A stretch of 6,561 bases of DNA from Rubrivivax sp. (GCA_004211235.1 SEEY01000222.1:1-6561); one strand, 5' to 3'; counted from the stretch's first letter, positions 1 through 5,471 are shown. A program made the numbers and translations. Notes: generated by a model from the letters alone, not told the origin.

Positions 1-206
1 GCGCGGTCGGCCTGGTGCTGGCCAGCGTCATCGGCCCGGCGGTCAGTGCCGGCAGCGGTGGTGCCCTCAATCTGCCCGCCGCAGGGGCGGAAAGCTGGCT
101 GACGGGCGTCGGCCTGGCGCTGGTGTTCGGTCTCATCGTTGGCGCCTTCCCTGCATTGCGCGCCATGCGCGTCAACATCACCGATGCACTGGCCGGGAGG
201 GCCTGA
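1..206 (+). CDS. ABC transporter permease, MacB/FtsX type, C-terminal end (partial)
   Basis: The window opens inside this gene; the reading frame runs from base 3 and leaves 67 residues before a TGA stop. What remains is a hydrophobic segment, a short loop rich in Gly and Ala, a second hydrophobic segment (around VGLALVFGLIVGAFPALRAM) and a tail ending in ITDALAGRA. The pattern of a final membrane helix running into G-x-FPA-x-RA, then a short tail with D/T-ALR-like residues, is the characteristic end of FtsX-domain permeases of the MacB superfamily (type VII ABC systems). The same ending occurs in the next gene (GGLFPAVRAASLPVTTALREA region), so these are two related but distinct permease subunits of one transporter. 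Its stop lies 2 nt before the next ATG, implying co-transcription and probably translational coupling. The substrate cannot be told from this fragment. Confidence 0.85.
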   Translation, partial: AVGLVLASVIGPAVSAGSGGALNLPAAGAESWLTGVGLALVFGLIVGAFPALRAMRVNITDALAGRA

Positions 207-208
207 CC

Positions 209-1525
209 ATGAAGTTCCTCAAGAATTTCGGCCTTGTGCTGCTGCTGGCGATCCTGTTGGCCGCGTGGGTCCTGCTGCCCTGGTACGGCGCCGTGGTGCT
301 CGCAGTCCTGCTCGCGGCCTGGATGTTCCTGTTCCGCAGTGGCATGCAGACCCGATCGGTGGCCGCGGTGGGCATCAGCACGCTCACCCAGCGCATGGGC
401 TCCTCGGCCGTCATCGTCGTCGGCATCGCCGGGGTGGTCGCAGTGCTGGTGTCCTTGCTGGCGATGGCCGAGGGCTATGGCCAGACGCTGCGCAACTCCG
501 GCAGCGAGGACACCGCCATCGTGCTGCGCGGTGCGTCCGCCAACGAGGTGTCCTCGTCGCTGACGCGCGAAGACATCCTGCAGATCGAACAGGCGCCCGG
601 GGTGGCCCGCAACGCCAAGGGCGAGCCGATCCTGTCGGCCGAGACGGTGGCGGCCGTCAGCCTGCCAGTCAAGGGCAGCAAGACGGGCGACACCGGCAGT
701 GCGCAGATCCGCGGCGTCAGCGAGGCCGCCTTCACCGTGCGTCCTCACGTGAAGATCATCGAAGGCCGGACCTTTCAGCCCGGGCTGCGCGAACTCATCG
801 TCGGCAAGGGCTCGGTCCGTCAGTTCGACGGGTTGACGGTGGGCTCCAGTCTGAAGCTGGGCAACCAACCCTGGACCGTCGTCGGCATCTTCGCCTCCGG
901 CGACGCGATGGAGTCCGAGATCTGGGGTGACGGCAATGCGGTCAACGACGCCTACAAGCGCGGCGGCGGCCGCAACTCCGCCACCGTCAAGCTGGTGAGC
1001 GCGGACGCGATCAAGGGTTTCGCCAATGCGATCGAGAACAACCCGCAGCTCAAGGTCAAGGCCAGCACCACGCTCGAGTTCTTCGCCAAGCAATCAGAGC
1101 AGATGACGAAGGTCCTTCGCATCATCGGCATCACGGTCGGCTCCATCATGGCCGTCGGCGCCATCTTCGGCGCCCTCAACACTATGTTCGCCGCGGTGGC
1201 CACGCGCGCGCGCGAGATCGCGACGCTGCGCGCCATCGGCTTTCGCGGGCTGCCTGTCGTCGTTGCCGTGATGCTGGAGACGACCTTGCTGGCCCTCATC
1301 GGTGGTCTTGTCGGCGGCTTCGTCGCCTGGGCCCTGTTCAATGGCTACGAGGCCTCGACCATGGCGGCCGGCTCGGTCGGCAAGCTCAGCTTCAACCTGG
1401 CCGTGTCTCCGGGCCTGCTCTGGGAAGGCATCAAGTGGGCGCTGGCCATCGGCTTCATCGGCGGGTTGTTCCCGGCGGTACGGGCGGCGAGCCTGCCGGT
1501 GACGACGGCTCTGCGCGAAGCGTAG
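209..1525 (+). CDS. ABC transporter permease, MacB/FtsX family
   Basis: This 438-residue inner-membrane protein is a permease of the MacB/FtsX (type VII) superfamily, whose members use cytoplasmic ATP hydrolysis to drive periplasmic or outer-membrane-directed export rather than simple transport through the bilayer. Hydrophobic segments are visible at about residues 6-22, 25-42 and 64-87. A long periplasmic region (about 90-300, MacB_PCD-like) follows, then the FtsX domain with helices at about 304-330, 350-378 and 405-423. The cytoplasmic loop ATRAREIATLRAIGF (331-345) is the family's coupling motif contacting the ATPase. The GFIGGLFPAVRA ending is also typical. The start at 209 is supported by GGGAGG about 8 nt upstream and the 2-nt gap from the preceding permease gene. 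The pair of helices before the usual first MacB helix is somewhat unusual. The ATPase partner would lie upstream of the window; the substrate is unknown. Confidence 0.9.
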   Translation: MKFLKNFGLVLLLAILLAAWVLLPWYGAVVLAVLLAAWMFLFRSGMQTRSVAAVGISTLTQRMGSSAVIVVGIAGVVAVLVSLLAMAEGYGQTLRNSGSEDTAIVLRGASANEVSSSLTREDILQIEQAPGVARNAKGEPILSAETVAAVSLPVKGSKTGDTGSAQIRGVSEAAFTVRPHVKIIEGRTFQPGLRELIVGKGSVRQFDGLTVGSSLKLGNQPWTVVGIFASGDAMESEIWGDGNAVNDAYKRGGGRNSATVKLVSADAIKGFANAIENNPQLKVKASTTLEFFAKQSEQMTKVLRIIGITVGSIMAVGAIFGALNTMFAAVATRAREIATLRAIGFRGLPVVVAVMLETTLLALIGGLVGGFVAWALFNGYEASTMAAGSVGKLSFNLAVSPGLLWEGIKWALAIGFIGGLFPAVRAASLPVTTALREA

Positions 1526-1544
1526 GAGCTGCAAGTTAGGGGGG

Positions 1545-1569
1545 TGCGCCGGATCCCGCATCCGGCGCA
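1545..1569 (+). terminator. Strong hairpin after the ABC permease operon, probable transcription terminator
   Basis: A perfect 10-bp inverted repeat, TGCGCCGGAT (1545-1554) and ATCCGGCGCA (1560-1569), encloses a 5-nt loop. It starts 20 nt after the permease stop codon. There is no T-tract after it, so it is not a textbook intrinsic terminator, but position and stability fit the end of the transporter transcript. The rest of the 106-nt gap up to the next gene shows no convincing promoter boxes by eye. Confidence 0.6.
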
Positions 1570-1620
1570 TGGCACCTGGCCGTAGGAAGAGGGTTCGTCC
1601 CGCCCTCACCACCTACCCCC

Positions 1621-1625
1621 AGGAG
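1621..1625 (+). promoter_or_regulatory. Ribosome binding site fixing the start of the PEP-CTERM gene
   Basis: AGGAG lies 6 nt before the ATG at 1632. This decides for that start over the in-frame upstream ATG at 1569, which sits on the last base of the preceding hairpin and would add 21 residues in front of an otherwise well-formed signal peptide. Confidence 0.8.
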
Positions 1626-1631
1626 CCTCTC

Positions 1632-2504
1632 ATGACTTCCTCGCTGCGCACCGCGCTCGCCGCCGCTGCCTTCCTCGCCTGCGCCTCGTCCCAGGCGGTC
1701 ACGCTGATCGGTCTGAACAGCCAGAACCAGATCAGCCGCATCGACACGGCGAACATCGCGGGCGCGGTCAACGTGGACATCACCGGCCTGGCGGCGGGCG
1801 ACCGCCTCGTCGGCATCGACACGCGACCCAAGGACGGCAAGATCTACGGCGTCAGCCTGTCCAACCAGATCTACACCGTCAACGAGATGACCGGCGCAGC
1901 GACGTTCGTGACCGCGCTCAGCACGCCGGTGATCCAGGCCAATCTGGGCTATGGCATCGACTTCAACCCGGTGGCCGATTTCGGCACTGCGGCTTCCCTG
2001 CGCCTGGTCAGTTCGGCGGGCAGCAACTTCGCGATCAACGCCAGCACCGGCGTGGTCGGCAACGCGGCCAACACCATCGCCCCGGGCTTCTCGGGCGTGG
2101 CCTACACCAACTCGATGCTGATGCCCGCCAGTGCGCCGGCCAGCACCGCGCTCTACTACATCGACTCCAGCACCGACATGCTGGCCATGGCGTCGTCGGC
2201 CTTCAACGCGCCGACGATCACGATGGTGGGCGCCCTGGGCGTGGATTCGCTCAAGGCCAACGGCTTCGAGATCCTGGGCAACGGCCAGGCCTATGCCGCA
2301 TTGAACGTCGACGCCGGCACCTCGCTGGCGACCGGCATCTACGGCATCAACCTGGGCACCGGCGCAGCGACGCTGATCGGTACCTACAACGGCACGCTGT
2401 CGGGCCTGACGGTCAGCGCCGTGCCGGAGCCGGGCACCTACGCCATGATGGGCCTGGGCCTGCTTGGCCTGGCCCTGCTGCGCCGCCGCCAGCGCCCGGT
2501 TTGA
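1632..2504 (+). CDS. Exported DUF4394-like protein with PEP-CTERM sorting signal
   Basis: This is a 290-residue secreted protein. An N-terminal signal peptide spans about residues 1-22 (short basic start, then an Ala/Leu-rich core ending near ASSQA). The mature part contains LIGLNSQNQISRIDT and repeated blocks of the kind DRLVGIDTRP..GKIYGVSLSNQIYTVN, rich in Gly, Ala, Thr and Asn. These resemble the DUF4394 family, a beta-rich extracellular domain of unknown function. The last 27 residues (264-290) hold VPEPGTYAMMG, a hydrophobic helix and an RRRQR tail: the complete tripartite PEP-CTERM signal, recognised and cleaved by an exosortase in exopolysaccharide-producing Gram-negative bacteria. 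The protein is therefore probably processed at the inner membrane and released to the surface or biofilm matrix. It is a single-gene unit convergent with fliR, and no exosortase is visible here. The family call is from memory of the pattern; the sorting signal is clear. Confidence 0.88.
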   Translation: MTSSLRTALAAAAFLACASSQAVTLIGLNSQNQISRIDTANIAGAVNVDITGLAAGDRLVGIDTRPKDGKIYGVSLSNQIYTVNEMTGAATFVTALSTPVIQANLGYGIDFNPVADFGTAASLRLVSSAGSNFAINASTGVVGNAANTIAPGFSGVAYTNSMLMPASAPASTALYYIDSSTDMLAMASSAFNAPTITMVGALGVDSLKANGFEILGNGQAYAALNVDAGTSLATGIYGINLGTGAATLIGTYNGTLSGLTVSAVPEPGTYAMMGLGLLGLALLRRRQRPV

Positions 2505-2526
2505 CAGGCCGGCGAAGCCGCAGTGC

Positions 2527-2552
2527 CTTCGTCCGGGCCGCGCCGGACGAGG
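2527..2552. terminator. Shared hairpin between convergent genes, possible bidirectional terminator
   Basis: CTTCGTCCGG (2527-2536) pairs with CCGGACGAGG (2543-2552) around a 6-nt loop; one pair is a T-G wobble. It fills most of the 49-nt gap between the stop of the PEP-CTERM gene and the stop of fliR, so it could end transcripts from both sides. No flanking T-tract is seen on either strand. Confidence 0.55.
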
Positions 2553-2553
2553 G

Positions 2554-3318
2554 CTAGCTGAAGACGGCCAGCAGACGCTCCAGCGCCACGGTGAAGGGCG
2601 TCTGCATCAGTGGCAGCGTCGCCACCATGCCGATCAGGCCGACGCTCACGGTCAGTGGGAAGCCGACCGAGAACACGCCGATCTGCGGCGCCACGCGTGA
2701 GATTACGCCCAGCACGAGGTTGACGAACATCAGCATCGTGATCAGCGGCAGTGCGATCCACAGGCCGATGGTGAAGATCTCGGCGCCCCATTGCTGAGGC
2801 ATGGCCACGCGCAGGAAGGCGAACGGCTCGGCTCCCACCGGGAAACTGTGGAAGCTCTGCACCAGCGCATTGATCAGCAGCAGGTGGCCGTTGATGGCGA
2901 TGAACAGGAAGGCCACCATGCTGCCGAAGAAGCGCGCGCTGGCCGTGCCCTGGGCGCCGGTGCTCGGGTCGAAGAAGCCGGCGAAGTTCAGCCCCATCTG
3001 GAGGCCGATCAGCTCGCCCGCGAACTCGAGTGCGGCGAAGACGATGCGCACGGCAAAGCCCATGGCCAGGCCGATCAGCAGCTGCTGGGCGATGAGCAGG
3101 GTCAGCGCCGGGAAGGAGTCGAGCGGCGTGGGCGGGATGTCGGGGAGCGACGGTTGCGCGGCCACGGCGATGAAGAGCGACAGGCCGACTCTGAGGCGCA
3201 GCGGGACGTTGCGCTGGCTGAACGTGGGCATGCCGGCGAACAGGGCCAGCGTGCGGATGAAGGGCCACAGCAGCGGGTTCAGCCAGGCGAGGAGTTGGGC
3301 TTCGGTGACGGAGAACAT
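2554..3318 (-). CDS. fliR: Flagellar type III export gate protein FliR
   Basis: FliR is the integral membrane protein that, with FliP and FliQ, forms the export-gate channel at the centre of the flagellar basal body, through which rod, hook and filament subunits are secreted. The 254 residues match the usual family length. Hydrophobic segments lie at about 10-30, 41-56, 69-95, 129-153, 178-205 and 212-236. Family-typical stretches are the N-terminal WLNPLLWPFIRTLALF, the FDPSTGAQG loop (116-124) and ISRVAPQIGVFSVGFPL (206-222). The ATG start gives a normal FliR N-terminus, but the sequence before it has no clear Shine-Dalgarno site. It is the last flagellar gene of the cluster here. Unlike the usual tight fliQ-fliR junction, it lies 819 nt from fliQ because a long inverted-repeat element intervenes. 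The reading frame itself is intact. Confidence 0.96.
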   Translation of the reverse strand: MFSVTEAQLLAWLNPLLWPFIRTLALFAGMPTFSQRNVPLRLRVGLSLFIAVAAQPSLPDIPPTPLDSFPALTLLIAQQLLIGLAMGFAVRIVFAALEFAGELIGLQMGLNFAGFFDPSTGAQGTASARFFGSMVAFLFIAINGHLLLINALVQSFHSFPVGAEPFAFLRVAMPQQWGAEIFTIGLWIALPLITMLMFVNLVLGVISRVAPQIGVFSVGFPLTVSVGLIGMVATLPLMQTPFTVALERLLAVFS

Positions 3319-3389
3319 GGCTTGGTGTTGGTCCGTTAGCGGGATGACCGCTCGCCGAGACTTGGTCGATCTTCCGCGCAGTGGCTTGT

Positions 3390-3481
3390 CGCCACGATGC
3401 CGGGAGTCCCGCCCGGCGGCGGGGTAACTTTCTTCTGCGGGGCCAGAAGAAAGTCACCAAAGAAGAGGCCCTGAACCGCAC
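3390..3481 (+). repeat. Outer inverted arm, left copy, with internal hairpin
   Basis: This 92-bp arm is the reverse complement of 3951-4043 except for a G/C difference at 3396 and one missing base after 3475. Inside it, ACTTTCTTCTG (3427-3437) and CAGAAGAAAGT (3444-3454) form a perfect 11-bp stem with a 6-nt loop. Three more pairs (GGT/ACC) lie beyond a single A-C mismatch. It starts 71 nt upstream of the fliR start codon. Confidence 0.9.
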
Positions 3482-3683
3482 ACGACCGCGACGCCGCCCG
3501 GAGCGGCGCGCGAAAACGACCGGCTGCGCTTTGGGCAGACGCGAGCCGCTTCGCTCTCGCTGCTGTCCCTGTCACCAGCACCAGCCATCGCCCCTTCACG
3601 CCGCTTAACGCCGGCTGCACGCCGGGCTCATCAGCAATACGAAGACAGCGGCGCTGGGGCGCCGCTCCATCGGTTTGGCGCGG

Positions 3684-3764
3684 GTAGGTTGGGGTGAGCT
3701 CCGCGAACCCCAACGTCGGGCGGCGCGATGTCTGTTGGGGTTCGCGATGCTCACCCCAACCTAC
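3684..3764. repeat. Central 31-bp inverted repeat, GTAGGTTGGGG type
   Basis: The left arm at 3684-3714 begins GTAGGTTGGGGTGAGC and ends CGAACCCCAAC. Its reverse complement recurs at 3734-3764 with two adjacent mismatches; the loop is 19 nt. Repeats with the consensus GTAGGTTGGG(G/T)TGAGC...GAACCCAAC are, to my recollection, dispersed in many unrelated bacterial genomes. This copy sits at the symmetry axis of the larger element. Confidence 0.88.
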
Positions 3765-3950
3765 GAAAGGCAACGAGCCATCGCGTCGCCCGAGCGACGC
3801 TGCATTCGGTATTCCTGGTGAGCACGGCGTGCAGCCGCGCGTTAGGCGGGCAGGTGGTGCGATGAAGGTTGCTGGCGACAAGGACAGCAGCGAGAGCGCA
3901 GCGGGTCGCGTCTGGGCGCAATGCAATGCCAAGCCCTTAACCCCACTGGA

Positions 3951-4043
3951 GTGCGGATTCAGGGCCTCTTCTTTGGTGACTTTCTTCTGGCCCCGCAGAA
4001 GAAAGTTACCCCGCCGCCGGGCGGGACTCCCGGCATGGTGGCG
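3951..4043 (-). repeat. Outer inverted arm, right copy, with internal hairpin
   Basis: Partner of the 3390-3481 arm. Its internal hairpin GGTGACTTTCTTCTG (3975-3989) with CAGAAGAAAGTTACC (3996-4010) is fully paired over 15 positions when read as + strand RNA, with one G-U pair. A second GC hairpin, CCCGCC/GGCGGG, lies just beyond. It is followed within 10 nt by another separate hairpin at 4053-4080. Confidence 0.9.
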
Positions 4044-4052
4044 CCGGTCCGA

Positions 4053-4080
4053 CGCATCGAGCATCGAGCTGCTCGATGCG
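4053..4080. terminator. Perfect 11-bp hairpin downstream of fliQ
   Basis: CGCATCGAGCA (4053-4063) and TGCTCGATGCG (4070-4080) pair perfectly around the 6-nt loop TCGAGC. On the flagellar strand it begins 57 nt after the fliQ stop and could weaken or end transcription before fliR. There is no T-rich run after it, so terminator function is only a possibility. It may instead be a border part of the foldback element. Confidence 0.45.
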
Positions 4081-4137
4081 CAGCTCCCGACATGGTGGTG
4101 GCAACGAAAAGCAGCGAGCACCTAACCGCCTACCCCG

Positions 4138-4407
4138 TCAGCCCACGACGTTAGGAATCGTCATCAACGTCCGCTGGATGTACTCAACGAGCGTCGTCAT
4201 CATCCACGGCCCGGCCACCGCCAGCGTCAGGACAGCCGCGATGACCTTCGGCACGAACGACAGCGTCGCCTCGTTGATCTGCGTGGCCGCCTGGATCACG
4301 CTGATGACGGTGCCGACAAGCAGCACGACGATCAGGATGGGTGCGGCCACCAGCATCATCATGTAGAGGCCTTGCTGGCCGAAAGTGAAGACTTGTTGTG
4401 CGTCCAT
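4138..4407 (-). CDS. fliQ: Flagellar type III export gate protein FliQ
   Basis: FliQ is a small two-helix membrane protein, four copies of which pack around FliP in the flagellar export gate. The 89 residues are exactly the usual family size. The N-terminus MDAQQVFTFGQQGLYMM precedes the first helix (about 14-38). The family-typical VISVIQAATQINEATLSFVPK segment (34-54) forms the loop and the second helix follows (about 55-78). The start lies 7 nt after the fliP stop, showing co-translation; no strong Shine-Dalgarno is seen, so ribosomes probably continue from fliP. After its stop the operon is interrupted by the foldback element before fliR. Confidence 0.97.
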   Translation of the reverse strand: MDAQQVFTFGQQGLYMMMLVAAPILIVVLLVGTVISVIQAATQINEATLSFVPKVIAAVLTLAVAGPWMMTTLVEYIQRTLMTIPNVVG

Positions 4408-4414
4408 GAGGTGC

Positions 4415-5158
4415 TCAGGTGACGAAGGAAGCGGCCAAGGAGCCGAGAAGAAGATTCCAGCCGTCCGCCAGCACGAACAGCATCAGCTTGAAGGGCAGGG
4501 ACACGAGCACTGGCGACAGCATCATCATCCCCAGGCTCATCAGCACGCTCGCCACGATCATGTCGATGACGAGGAAGGGGATGAAGATCAGGAAGGCGAT
4601 CTGGAAGGCGCTCTTCAGCTCGCTGGTCACGAAGGCCGGCACCAGCACCTTGAAGGGCACGTCCTCGGGCTTCACGCTCGGGTCCACCTTGGCCAGCCGC
4701 GAGAACAGCGCCACGTCGGCCTGGCGCGTCTGCTTGAGCATGAAGCCGCGCATCGGCACCTCGGCCCGCTTCAAGGCCTCGTCGAACTGGATGGTGCCGG
4801 CGCTGTAGGGCTGCCAGGCGTCGGCGTAGACCTTGTCCAGCGTCGGGCTCATGACGAAGAAGGTCAGGAACAGCGACAGGCCGACGATGACCTGGTTCGG
4901 CGGCGCCGCCTGGGTGCCCAGCGCCTGGCGCATCAGGCTCAGCACGATGGCGATGCGCGTGAAGGCCGTCATCATCAGGATGACCGCGGGCAGGAAGCCC
5001 AGGGCCGTGAAGAACAGCAGCGTCTGGATCGGCACCGAATAGCTGCCGCCGGCGCCCTGGCCGACCAGCAGCGGCAACGTGGCCGGCGGCGTCTGGCTCT
5101 GTGCGAAGGCGCTGCCGGCGGCCAGCAGGCCGAGGCTCAGCAGGGACTTAAGCCGCAT
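4415..5158 (-). CDS. fliP: Flagellar type III export gate protein FliP
   Basis: FliP is the main pore-forming subunit of the flagellar export gate, assembling as a pentamer with FliR and FliQ. From the start at 5158 it has 247 residues, the normal length. A cleavable signal peptide ends around AGSAFA-Q (residue 19/20), which is usual for FliP. Helices at about 42-65 and 88-104 flank the conserved FTRIAIVLSLMRQALGTQ segment (66-83). A periplasmic region follows, then the signature PAFVTSELKSAFQIAF and two further helices with a Met-rich patch (LMSLGMMML). The open frame extends to 5287, but the added Arg-rich stretch is unlike FliP. AAGGAG 7 nt before 5158 and the signal peptide fix the start. 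It overlaps the end of fliO by 11 nt, so translation is probably coupled. Confidence 0.97.
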   Translation of the reverse strand: MRLKSLLSLGLLAAGSAFAQSQTPPATLPLLVGQGAGGSYSVPIQTLLFFTALGFLPAVILMMTAFTRIAIVLSLMRQALGTQAAPPNQVIVGLSLFLTFFVMSPTLDKVYADAWQPYSAGTIQFDEALKRAEVPMRGFMLKQTRQADVALFSRLAKVDPSVKPEDVPFKVLVPAFVTSELKSAFQIAFLIFIPFLVIDMIVASVLMSLGMMMLSPVLVSLPFKLMLFVLADGWNLLLGSLAASFVT

Positions 5159-5471
5159 CGTTGCGCTCCTTCTTGAGCAGCTTGGCGAACGAGGCCGGCG
5201 GGACCGGTTCGGCCTGCGGCGGCAAGACGTGCAGCGTCGTGATGCTCTGCGCCGTGGCACCCAGCACCAGCCAGCGGCGGTCGTCACCCTGGCCGACCTC
5301 GACGACGAGCAGGCGCTGGTTGGGCGCGGTGGGCAGCTGGGCCACGACGCGCAGCACGCCGGCGGCTGCCGAGCCGCCCATGGGCGTGCGCTTGAGCAGC
5401 CACAGCGCGACCGGGATCAGCGCGACGATGCCGAGGAACCAGAGAAAGGGGAGCAGGCCGGAAGCATTCAT
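5148..5471 (-). CDS. fliO: Flagellar export apparatus assembly protein FliO
   Basis: FliO is a single-pass membrane protein that helps FliP assemble or stay stable during export-gate formation. From the ATG at 5471 it has 107 residues, within the family's variable 95-140 range. A short N-terminus is followed by one helix (about 5-26) ending in LLKR. A cytoplasmic domain with VLRVVAQLPTAPNQRLLVVEVG then leads to WLVLGATAQSITTLHVL, the typical FliO core, and a Lys-rich tail. The frame is open up to 5573, but those 34 extra residues are Arg/Pro-rich and unlike FliO. The GAGG just before 5471 is closer to the ATG than ideal, so the start is likely but not certain. It is the most weakly conserved gene of the group; its position between fliN and fliP and its overlap with fliP confirm the name. 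Confidence 0.93.
   Translation of the reverse strand: MNASGLLPFLWFLGIVALIPVALWLLKRTPMGGSAAAGVLRVVAQLPTAPNQRLLVVEVGQGDDRRWLVLGATAQSITTLHVLPPQAEPVPPASFAKLLKKERNDAA
5166..5171 (-). promoter_or_regulatory. Ribosome binding site of fliP
   Basis: On the minus strand this reads AAGGAG, 7 nt before the fliP ATG at 5158 and inside the end of fliO. It selects the shorter fliP reading over the in-frame ATG at 5287. Confidence 0.85.

Larger units (their letters stand above)
3390..4043. repeat. Long foldback (inverted-repeat) element filling the fliQ-fliR spacer
   Basis: About 654 bp form one large imperfect palindrome. From outside in: 92/93-bp outer arms (3390-3481 and 3951-4043) differ by one substitution and one 1-nt indel. 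A non-matching stretch follows (3482-3535 on the left, 3915-3950 on the right). Middle arms 3536-3580 and 3870-3914 differ at 4 of 45 positions. A further collinear part up to 3666/3783 is roughly three-quarters identical by eye. The centre is a 31-bp inverted repeat (3684-3714/3734-3764). Each arm carries its own small hairpins as well. No transposase, ribosomal or tRNA gene is seen, and no clear target-site duplication flanks it. The open frames across it are by-products of the repeat. It resembles dispersed non-coding repeats I recall from Burkholderiales and Xanthomonadaceae genomes, often mis-translated as small proteins containing FFGDFLLAPQKKVT. It could be a MITE-like element or two repeat units inserted head to head. 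Confidence 0.85.

Noticed and set aside
1569..1631. Upstream start for the PEP-CTERM gene at 1569
   Set aside because: That ATG begins on the last base of the terminator hairpin and lacks a ribosome binding site; AGGAG precedes the ATG at 1632.
3319..3389. Promoter for fliR on the minus strand
   Set aside because: No pair of -35/-10 boxes, sigma-28-like or sigma-54-like elements stands out by eye.
3834..3850. GTTAGGC-like core resembling an integron attC site
   Set aside because: Only the short core is present; the paired inner boxes and spacing of an attC site are not seen, and the stretch is part of the middle arm of the foldback element.
3390..4043. CRISPR array or transposon with its own transposase
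   Set aside because: The repeats are inverted and nested rather than direct and evenly spaced, and no transposase or cas-like protein is encoded in the window.
3336..4121. 261-residue minus-strand open frame across the fliQ-fliR spacer
   Set aside because: It is built from both arms of an inverted repeat, has no recognisable domain or ribosome binding site, and is explained by high GC content.
3694..4125. 143-residue plus-strand open frame in the element
   Set aside because: Its sequence is the other reading of the same repeat; no start signal and no protein family.
4385..5176. 263-residue plus-strand frame opposite fliP
   Set aside because: It is an antisense shadow of fliP, with the His/Gln/Arg/Gly-rich composition typical of such frames in high-GC DNA.
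5158..5287. N-terminal extension of fliP to an ATG at 5287
   Set aside because: The extra 43 residues are Arg-rich and lie inside fliO; a strong AAGGAG and a signal peptide support the start at 5158.
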